NCBI GenBank assembly: GCA_014729455.1
Contig: WJJW01000247.1
Coordinates: 1-9,169, forward strand
From: Candidatus Eiseniibacteriota bacterium
GTDB lineage: Bacteria; Eisenbacteria; RBG-16-71-46; CAIMUX01; VGJL01
DNA: 9,169 nt
Direction of reading: 5' to 3'
Part shown: positions 1 through 5,267 of the stretch, in pieces
Numbering within the stretch: the first letter of the stretch is position 1
Layout: each line of letters starts with the position of its first letter
Notes under the pieces: model-generated
Seen by the model: the letters and a program-made list of their open reading frames with translations, nothing else
Databases searched by the model: none
Told to the model about the DNA's origin: nothing
Program-made: the position numbers and the translations under genes

Positions 1-194
1 ACGCCGACCGGCTGGCGATCGAGGGGCGCGGTCCCGCCGACGTGCGCCGGCGCCTGCGGCGGATGGGGCACGCCGGGATCCGCCTCGGGCCGTGGCAGGC
101 GAGCGGGTTCGTGCAGGCTCTGGAGCGGCTGGAGACGGGCGGCTGGATCGCCTGCACCGATCCGCGGGGGGAGGGGCTGGCGGTCGGGATCTGA
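1..194 (+). CDS. C-terminal fragment of a probable gamma-glutamyltranspeptidase (5' end outside window)
   Basis: An open frame enters from the left edge (first full codon at 3) and ends at a TGA at 192-194, giving 63 residues. The tail reads GGWIACTDPRGEGLAVGI. This resembles the conserved end of gamma-glutamyltranspeptidases, where a short beta strand leads into a DPR motif followed by a Gly/Ala-rich terminus. The preceding RRMGHAG...FVQALERLETGG also fits the 'GH...v.ai' spacing of the small subunit. Family members cleave gamma-glutamyl bonds of glutathione in the periplasm or outside the cell and are N-terminal nucleophile enzymes that process themselves. The catalytic Thr and processing site lie outside the window, so neither activity nor integrity can be judged. 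Codon third positions are strongly G/C like the neighbours. The family call rests on a short tail only. Confidence 0.5.
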   Translation, partial: ADRLAIEGRGPADVRRRLRRMGHAGIRLGPWQASGFVQALERLETGGWIACTDPRGEGLAVGI

Positions 195-212
195 TCGACC
201 CCTCCGGATCTC

Positions 213-241
213 GGGACGGCGACGCGCGAAGATGCTAGAAT
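213..241 (+). promoter_or_regulatory. Putative extended -10 promoter for the C25 protease gene
   Basis: TGCTAGAAT at 233-241 matches an extended -10 element (TG-N-TAGAAT, hexamer 236-241). Seventeen bases upstream, 213-218 reads GGGACG, a poor -35 that shares only the GAC core with TTGACA. Initiation near 248 would leave a leader of about 60 nt before the ATG at 309. A transcript starting there could not include the alternative in-frame ATG at 240, which supports the downstream start. The call is weak because the sigma-factor consensus of this organism is unknown. Confidence 0.3.
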
Positions 242-298
242 GGCTGCGCGTCGAACCACCCCGGAAGCCCGCGGCTGCCAGGCGGACCGGGTTTCCAC

Positions 299-303
299 GG
301 AGG
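299..303 (+). promoter_or_regulatory. Shine-Dalgarno site that fixes the protease start at 309
   Basis: GGAGG lies five bases before the ATG at 309. The earlier in-frame ATG at 240 has no comparable purine-rich site, and starting there would put 23 Arg/Pro-rich residues in front of an otherwise typical signal peptide. Confidence 0.7.
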
Positions 304-308
304 ACCTC

Positions 309-2633
309 ATGATCCGCAAGGCGCCTCTCTGCTCCTCGTTCCTCGCCCTTCTCGCCGCATTCCCCGGGATCGCCCTCGCCTCTTCCTCCTCGGAGTTCGT
401 CCTGGAGGAGGATCAAGTCATCGTCCGCATCGAGACGGGGGACGTTCAGATCGTCGAAACCGATGCGGGGACCCTCCTCGAGGTGGCGGGGCTGGGTCAT
501 CTCAACGGTCCCGGAGGTCCTCGGCTGCCGGCGATGCGGGTGCTGCTCGGCTTGCCACCGGGTGTCCGGGCCACGTCGGTCGAAGTGCTGGATGTCGAGA
601 CGACGGCGGTATCGGAGGTCGGGGAGATCGCGCCCGTTTCCCCCATCGTTCTCGCCGCGGATCGATCGGGCTCGGGGCCGGCCGCGGAGCGTCTGCGCGA
701 GGAGTGGCGGCAAACAAGACGGGACGTCTACGGGAGCGACGGGGCGTACCCGGAGAAGCTCGCCTGGATCACCGGGAGAGGACGATTCCATGCGATTCCG
801 TACGCGGCCATCACCGTCTGTCCGATCACGATCCATCCGCGATCCGGGCGGGTCGCCCATCATCCTCGCATCGAGCTGGCGGTTCGCTTCGAGCGACAGG
901 GGGCGGTCCGGAACTCACGGGTCGGTGCGGAGTCGCGGCGGGTCGATCCCCCGGTGATGGACGAAGCATCGCGTCTGTTCGCAAACTTCGCGCAGATCGC
1001 TCCGCACTACGAGGAGTCCGTCGAGAACGCGCGCGGGCGATACGCGAACCGGGACGAGACCAGCGACTTCGTCATCGTCACGACGACCGGGGCCGTCGAT
1101 GCGGTCGAGGCCTCCGGGTTCATTCCCTGGAAGACCGAGTTGGGGTTCCGCGTCCGGACGGTCCTCACGACCGATTCCGAGATCGCCGGTCAACCTGGTC
1201 CCGACCTGGCCGCGAAGATCCGGGCCTTTCTCCGGAGCGTCCACGCGGAGTGGGGGATCGAGTACGTGCTGTTCGTCGGAGGCCACGAGGCGGTTCCGAT
1301 GCGGGTCTGCTATCCCGATCCCGACAACCACGTGTACGACCCCTGGAACCCGGGGCTCGTGGCCCCGGGAACGCCGACCGACTCCTACTATGCCGATCTG
1401 TCCGATCCCGACGCCGTCTCCTGGGATGCCGACGGGGACGGATACCCGGGCGAATACGGAGAAGACGAGCCCGACTTCCTCGCAGAGGTCTCGGTCGGGC
1501 GAATCCCCGTCGACGATCCCGATCGGATCACCTACACGCTGGACAAGATGGTCTCGTTCGAGCAAGACCCGGGCGACTGGAAACGGAACGCGCTCCAAGG
1601 CGGCGCGATCCTCTTCTTCGAAAACCAGAATCACGGCGACTACCCCTTCATCGACGGGGCGACCTGTTTGGATTCGATCGAGACGGGTCTGCTGTCGGAC
1701 TGGAGCGTCACCCGCTTCAGCGAGCAGGCGGGGATCGTGAAGTCGTCGTTCGACTGGCCGGCGCTGACCGAGCCGAGCTTCACGGTCTATTGGGGTCTCG
1801 GCGCCTATGGAGTCGTGAACTGGTCGGGACACGGGTGGTGCGACGGCGCGTACCGGACCGTCTGGGCGTGGGACGACGGCGACGGCGTTCCCGAGTCTGG
1901 GATCGGAGAGCTGCAGAGTCATCGTTTCATCGGGACCGGCGCGGCGAATCTCCACGACACGCACCCCTCGATCGTCTTCGCGATCTCGTGCAACGTCGGC
2001 TATCCGGAGGAGAATCCGTACGGCAACCTCGGAATCGACCTTCTCACCCTCCCCGGCTGGGGACCGTCGGCCGGAATCGTCAGCTCCGTGCGGCCCGCGG
2101 CGATCTCGGCCGACTGGAAGAACGATCCGGGAGGCACCGAGCAGATCTGCTTCGACTTCAACCGTTGCCTCGTCGCCGAAGGAGATCGCGTGGGTGATGC
2201 CTTATACAATGGGAAGTTCCACGCCACGACTTATTACGGCTGGGACCGTGTCTATGAGTACATGAACCTGTATAACTTCAACCTGTACGGTGATCCTTCC
2301 CTGGTGGTTGGGGCGCATACGGTTGATGCGCCGGAGGCGGTCCTGTCGCGGGGACCGCGAATCTCCCTGGATCCGATCAGGCCGAACCCGTTCGCACGGG
2401 ACGCGTCGGTCCGTCTGGGTCTCCGGAGCGCGGGACCGGTGCGGATCACTGTCCACGATGTATCGGGTCGGCGCGTCGCGGTCCTGGTCGAGGGGAGGCT
2501 CGAAGCGGGGACGCGCGTCGTCTCCTGGGACGGGACCGGGCTCGATGGGGAACGGATGCCATCCGGGACGTACTTCATCGTCGCCGACGGCCTCGCCCGG
2601 TCGGCATCCCGGAAGGTCGTTTTGCTGGACTAG
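309..2633 (+). CDS. Secreted C25-family (gingipain-like) cysteine protease with C-terminal sorting domain
   Basis: This 774-residue exported peptidase resembles family C25. Residues 1-24 form a Sec signal peptide (MIRK, hydrophobic core, probable cleavage after IALA). Residues about 30-240 resemble the C25 propeptide, including the 'GGPRLPAMRVLLGLPPG' type segment. The caspase-fold core runs from about 253 (DFVIVTT) to 665: VLFVGG at 320-325, the Asp-rich YADLSDPDAVSWDADGDG around 363-378, and the catalytic pair His508 (NWSGHGW) and Cys561 (AISCNVG), with NLYGDPSL at about 658-665 closing the domain. Residues 685-774 form a FlgD-like/Por-secretion-tail beta domain (PNPF, DVSGRRV, WDG, PSGTYF, terminal RKVVLLD). 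In FCB bacteria such tails direct proteins to the type IX system or anchor them at the surface, so cell-surface or extracellular proteolysis of peptides is inferred. Substrate specificity cannot be read from the sequence. An earlier ATG at 240 is possible but less likely. The VOC gene follows after 56 bp. Confidence 0.88.
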   Translation: MIRKAPLCSSFLALLAAFPGIALASSSSEFVLEEDQVIVRIETGDVQIVETDAGTLLEVAGLGHLNGPGGPRLPAMRVLLGLPPGVRATSVEVLDVETTAVSEVGEIAPVSPIVLAADRSGSGPAAERLREEWRQTRRDVYGSDGAYPEKLAWITGRGRFHAIPYAAITVCPITIHPRSGRVAHHPRIELAVRFERQGAVRNSRVGAESRRVDPPVMDEASRLFANFAQIAPHYEESVENARGRYANRDETSDFVIVTTTGAVDAVEASGFIPWKTELGFRVRTVLTTDSEIAGQPGPDLAAKIRAFLRSVHAEWGIEYVLFVGGHEAVPMRVCYPDPDNHVYDPWNPGLVAPGTPTDSYYADLSDPDAVSWDADGDGYPGEYGEDEPDFLAEVSVGRIPVDDPDRITYTLDKMVSFEQDPGDWKRNALQGGAILFFENQNHGDYPFIDGATCLDSIETGLLSDWSVTRFSEQAGIVKSSFDWPALTEPSFTVYWGLGAYGVVNWSGHGWCDGAYRTVWAWDDGDGVPESGIGELQSHRFIGTGAANLHDTHPSIVFAISCNVGYPEENPYGNLGIDLLTLPGWGPSAGIVSSVRPAAISADWKNDPGGTEQICFDFNRCLVAEGDRVGDALYNGKFHATTYYGWDRVYEYMNLYNFNLYGDPSLVVGAHTVDAPEAVLSRGPRISLDPIRPNPFARDASVRLGLRSAGPVRITVHDVSGRRVAVLVEGRLEAGTRVVSWDGTGLDGERMPSGTYFIVADGLARSASRKVVLLD

Positions 2634-2689
2634 GCGGCGAGGCCGTTTTCCGAGCCCTGCCAGGAATCCGTGGCCGCTCAGGAGGTCGG

Positions 2690-3076
2690 ATGATCGAGAT
2701 CCACCCGAGAGAGACGGTGATCCTCGCGAACGACTTCCAGGCGCTGGTCGCCTGGTACCGGGACGTGCTCGGATTCCGGGTCGTGAAGCGGTTCGAGGAG
2801 GAGTTCCACTACTGCAACCTCGAGACGGCCACCGGCATCAAGCTCGGGATCGGCGTGGCGAAGGAGATGGGCGTCGCGCCGGAGGATCGGAGCAAGAACA
2901 CGGTGATCCTCCAGTTCCAGGTGGATGACGTGAAGGAGTTTTTCGTCCACCTCGAGAGGAACGGCGGCGTGGTCACCTTCGGTCCGTCTTTCGACAAGAA
3001 GGACGAGTTCTGGTACGGGGGATTCTCCGATCCGGAGGGGAATCCCTGCTGGGTCGTGGATGCGAACTGCCCCTGA
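2690..3076 (+). CDS. VOC (glyoxalase/bleomycin-resistance fold) family protein
   Basis: This is a 128-residue protein of the usual single-subunit VOC length. Two beta-alpha-beta-beta-beta modules are visible. The first is ETVILANDFQALVAWYRDVLGFRV at residues 8-31 (with the family's hallmark WYRDVLGF). The second is NTVILQFQVDDVKEFFVHLE followed by GGFSDPEGNPCWVVD, the classic 'F.DPEGN' ending. A strong AGGAGG at 2680-2685 sits four bases before the ATG. VOC proteins are isomerases, dioxygenases or resistance-binding proteins that act on small molecules, usually as dimers. The usual metal-binding His of the first strand is replaced here (ETVIL), so a canonical metal-dependent glyoxalase is not supported. 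It lies 56 bp behind the protease gene without an obvious terminator and may be read through from it. The substrate cannot be assigned. Confidence 0.85.
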   Translation: MIEIHPRETVILANDFQALVAWYRDVLGFRVVKRFEEEFHYCNLETATGIKLGIGVAKEMGVAPEDRSKNTVILQFQVDDVKEFFVHLERNGGVVTFGPSFDKKDEFWYGGFSDPEGNPCWVVDANCP

Positions 3077-3079
3077 CGG

Positions 3080-3220
3080 GCGCACTTCCATCTCGTAGAG
3101 CTCCTCGTAGAACGCCTCGAGATCGTGACCGCGGCGCTCCGCGTCCGCGAGCGCTTCGTCGAGGGTGTCGTCCTGGTAGATCAGCTTCCAGAAGAGCCGG
3201 CCCTCGCCGCGGCCATCTCA
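3080..3220 (-). pseudogene. Start-less antisense coding remnant of an unrecognised gene
   Basis: On the minus strand, reading down from a TGA at 3218-3220, one frame translates as GEGRLFWKLIYQDDTLDEA then LADAERRGHDLEAFYEELYEMEVRPSG. Its codons are almost all G/C-ending and its composition is that of a real, acidic, helical protein. There is no ATG, GTG or TTG in this frame before the ATG of 'EMEV', so it cannot be expressed alone. Just upstream, in another frame, KVLPSPDRFFDEMAA runs into the same point, as if a frameshift near 3212 split one protein. Downstream the frame stays open across the antisense of the VOC gene to 2678, but that part looks like a shadow. The most likely explanation is a decayed or truncated gene left at a rearrangement junction. 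I do not recognise the family. Confidence 0.35.
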
Positions 3221-3245
3221 TCGAAGAAGCGGTCCGGGCTCGGCA

Positions 3246-3288
3246 ATACCTTGCAATGTTGAAGTCCATGTTCAAAATTACAAGGTAT
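3246..3288. promoter_or_regulatory. 43-bp interrupted palindrome upstream of the ATPase gene (candidate operator or RBS-masking hairpin)
   Basis: The left arm ATACCTTGCAATGTTGAA (3246-3263) and the reverse complement of the right arm, ATACCTTGTAATTTTGAA (3271-3288), agree at 16 of 18 positions, with GTCCATG as the 7-base spacer. The element sits in a markedly AT-rich patch within otherwise GC-rich DNA. Its right edge contains AAGGT (3282-3286), the only Shine-Dalgarno-like sequence before the GTG at 3296. It could act as DNA, binding a dimeric regulator, or as an RNA stem that hides the ribosome-binding site. No promoter hexamers are convincing here. Confidence 0.55.
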
Positions 3289-3295
3289 ATGGTAC

Positions 3296-4453
3296 GTGCC
3301 CAGGGCGGACGCCCACCGGCTGAAACAGCTCCTCAAGGGGTTCCCGGCAGTCTTGGTCGTCGGCCCCCGGCAATGCGGGAAGAGCACTCTGGTTCGCCAC
3401 GTGCTTCCGGGCTGGACACATCTGGATCTGGAGCGGCCCGCGGACGCGGCCGTCCTGGCAACCGACCCGGAAGGATTCTTCGAGGCCAATCCCCGGCAGG
3501 TCGTGCTCGACGAGGCCCAGCGGATTCCCGAGGTCTTCCCTCTGCTTCGCTATGTCATCGATCGTGTGAAGTCCAAAGGGCGCTTTGTCCTGCTGGGATC
3601 CGCCAGCCCGGATCTGATGCGATCGGTTTCCGAGACGCTTGCCGGACGTGTCTCGGTCCTCGAGCTGACCCCGTTTCACGCCTCGGAGCTCGCGGGACGG
3701 AGTCGGTCCTCGGATCGTTGGTTCTGGGGTGGCTGCCCGCCGGTGTTGTCGCTCCGCGGCGCCCGCGCGCGAGCCGATTGGCTCAGCGCGTATGTGTCGA
3801 CCTTCCTCGAGCGGGACCTCCCCGCTCTCGGGTTGTCCCTTCCGGCCAGGCGGCTCCGACAGCTCTGGACCATGCTGACCCACGTCCACGGGAATCTGCT
3901 CAGCATCTCGGATCTGGCCCGGTCTCTCGCCGTCTCGTCGCACACGGTGACGCGGGATCTGGATGTCCTCGAGGGTGGATTCATGATCCGCAGGCTGCAG
4001 CCGTTCCACGCGAACGTTCGGAAGCGGCTGACCAAGCGCCCCAAGCTCTACGTGCGGGACACGGGACTCTTGCACTTCCTGGCCGGGCTTCGCGGCAAGC
4101 GGGAACTGGAGACCTGGCCGAAGCGCGGCCATTCGTTCGAGGGGCTCGTCGTGGAGGAGTTGATCGGACAGGCCGGCCGGCGACTGACGCGGCCCGAGTT
4201 CCATTTCTGGAGAACTCAGGCGGGAGCGGAGGTGGACCTGTTGATCTCGACGGGAAGGCGACTGATCCCGGTGGAGATCAAGTTCGGAGCGGTGGTCGAC
4301 GCCCGTGATCTTCGTGGCCTTCAGAGCTGCATGGAAGATCTCGGTCTGAAACGCGGATACGTCGTCTGCACGGGCAAGGAGCGGAGGAAGCTCAATCCGC
4401 GGATCGAGATCGTCCCGTGGGAGGATGTGGTCGCGGGACGGTTCCCCTTCTAG
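3296..4453 (+). CDS. AAA-type ATPase with DUF4143 C-terminal domain
   Basis: The 385 residues match the usual length of the ATP-binding DUF4143 family. Walker A is GPRQCGKST (23-31), Walker B is VVLDEAQ (69-75) and a sensor-like LLGSAS lies at 99-104. YVSTFLERDLP (166-176) marks the family's conserved junction. A winged-helix-like stretch (about 199-234, SISDLARSLAVSSHTVTRDL) is followed by a C-terminal domain with FEGLVVEEL (281-289), GAEVDLL (310-316) and PVEIK (325-329), a spacing like PD-(D/E)xK nucleases. The function of these common, often multi-copy accessory ATPases is not settled. The start is the GTG at 3296, preceded by AAGGT ten bases upstream. The in-frame sequence before it (Q-G-I-W-Y) contains no ATG, GTG or TTG before a TGA at 3260. 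The family often begins 'YIPR', so the GTG sits near the expected N-terminus. It converges on the methyltransferase gene. Confidence 0.9.
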   Translation: MPRADAHRLKQLLKGFPAVLVVGPRQCGKSTLVRHVLPGWTHLDLERPADAAVLATDPEGFFEANPRQVVLDEAQRIPEVFPLLRYVIDRVKSKGRFVLLGSASPDLMRSVSETLAGRVSVLELTPFHASELAGRSRSSDRWFWGGCPPVLSLRGARARADWLSAYVSTFLERDLPALGLSLPARRLRQLWTMLTHVHGNLLSISDLARSLAVSSHTVTRDLDVLEGGFMIRRLQPFHANVRKRLTKRPKLYVRDTGLLHFLAGLRGKRELETWPKRGHSFEGLVVEELIGQAGRRLTRPEFHFWRTQAGAEVDLLISTGRRLIPVEIKFGAVVDARDLRGLQSCMEDLGLKRGYVVCTGKERRKLNPRIEIVPWEDVVAGRFPF

Positions 4454-4457
4454 AAGG
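4446..4457. repeat. 12-bp perfect palindrome over the ATPase stop codon
   Basis: CCTTCTAGAAGG is self-complementary and contains the TAG stop at 4451-4453. It lies in the short convergent gap between the ATPase and methyltransferase genes. It has no loop and no T-run, so it is not a recognisable intrinsic terminator, and it may be chance. Confidence 0.3.
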
Positions 4458-4482
4458 CACGCCCCTGTTCAGCGCGGTCCGC

Positions 4483-5232
4483 TCACCGAACCCGCCGAAA
4501 CACGTAGATCGCCCAGCCGAGCGTGTCCCGGCCCCACTTCAGGTAGGCGCGCTTCTCCTTCGCGAGGCGATCGAGCAGCGCCGGCAGGTCCGGATCGTCC
4601 GGGTGGGCGCGGGCGTAGCGGTCGGCGGCGACCCACTGCAGGCCCTGGTAGCGATCCCACTCGTCCTTGTTGCTCACGAACGTGTAGGTCAGCACCAGTC
4701 CGCGACGCTCGCCGGCCTCGACGTTCGAAGCGTGGGTGCCGAAGTCCTCTTTGCGTTCTCCCGAGTCCTCGAGGTACTCCTGCGTCGGCTCTTGCAGCCA
4801 GTACGGCTCCCCGGCGATGATCCAGCCGCCCGGCGCGGTCAGGCGGATCAGCGCGTCCAGCGTGCCGCCGTGTCCACCGAAGATCCAGCTCGCCCCCAGG
4901 CAAGCGGCCAGCGCGAAGGTGTGCGGCGCCTCGGGCCGGTAGTCTGCCCCGTCCATCTCCAACACCGCGATGTCCGCATCGGGGGCCAGCCTCGCCACCC
5001 GCTCCTTCGCCTCGGCGAACGTGTAGGGGGACCGTTCGATCCCGATCCCCTTCACCCCGTAGGCGCGCGCGAGATGGAGGAGGAACTCCCCCTTCCCGCA
5101 ACCGATGTCGATGGCGGAGTCGTTCGCGTCGAGGCGGAGGAGCGCGATCAGCTCCCGCAGCTTCTCCTCGCCGGTCGGGTTCATGATCGTGTGCTCGCGG
5201 TGCGTGACGTCGTAGTACTTCCACATGTCCAT
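4483..5232 (-). CDS. Class I SAM-dependent methyltransferase
   Basis: This 249-residue cytoplasmic protein has a Rossmann-type methyltransferase core. Motif I is DIGCGKG (42-48), followed by GIGIERSPYTFAEAKERV with acidic Glu66 placed to bind the SAM ribose. Motif II/III equivalents are seen in DIAVLEMDGADY and in LTAPGGWIIAGEPYW, the usual post-III strand. The N-terminal WKYYDVTHREHTIMNPT and the C-terminal RAYLKWGRDTLGWAIYVFRR suggest a small-molecule or general methyltransferase, but no substrate can be named. The start at 5232 has AGGGAGG (5240-5246) seven bases upstream; a second ATG at 5226 would be 13 bases away. It follows the cytochrome gene by 35 bp with no visible promoter, so co-transcription is likely. 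Its relation to cytochrome function is unknown. Confidence 0.87.
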   Translation of the reverse strand: MDMWKYYDVTHREHTIMNPTGEEKLRELIALLRLDANDSAIDIGCGKGEFLLHLARAYGVKGIGIERSPYTFAEAKERVARLAPDADIAVLEMDGADYRPEAPHTFALAACLGASWIFGGHGGTLDALIRLTAPGGWIIAGEPYWLQEPTQEYLEDSGERKEDFGTHASNVEAGERRGLVLTYTFVSNKDEWDRYQGLQWVAADRYARAHPDDPDLPALLDRLAKEKRAYLKWGRDTLGWAIYVFRRVR

Positions 5233-5250
5233 CGGGCGGCCTCCCTCGGG

Positions 5251-5267
5251 TCGGCGTTCCGCGCCGA
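5251..5267 (-). other. Intercistronic stem-loop between cytochrome and methyltransferase genes
   Basis: TCGGCG and CGCCGA form a perfect 6-bp stem around a 5-base loop immediately after the cytochrome stop codon (5268-5270) and four bases before the methyltransferase Shine-Dalgarno sequence. No U-tract follows, so complete termination is not expected. A role in mRNA stability or in lowering expression of the second gene is possible. Confidence 0.4.

Noticed and set aside
1425..1445. Asp-rich DADGDG segment as a possible dockerin or calcium-binding repeat
   Set aside because: Only one copy is present, at a place where C25 proteases commonly have an Asp/Gly-rich loop. It is treated as part of the catalytic core.
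915..1964. Minus-strand open frame of about 350 codons inside the protease gene
   Set aside because: It is an antisense shadow with Arg/Val/Asp-rich composition and no motif, while the plus strand encodes an intact C25 protease.
3256..4308. Alternative plus-strand frame beginning near the palindrome (MLKSMFKITRYM...) and overlapping the ATPase
   Set aside because: The start looks appealing, but the frame becomes Arg/Pro/Gly-rich and lacks the Walker motifs, which lie in the frame starting at the GTG at 3296. A frameshifted N-terminus cannot be excluded but is not needed.
4454..4482. Bidirectional terminator between the converging ATPase and methyltransferase genes
   Set aside because: There is no GC stem followed by a T-run in either direction. 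Only a loopless 12-bp palindrome at 4446-4457 is visible.
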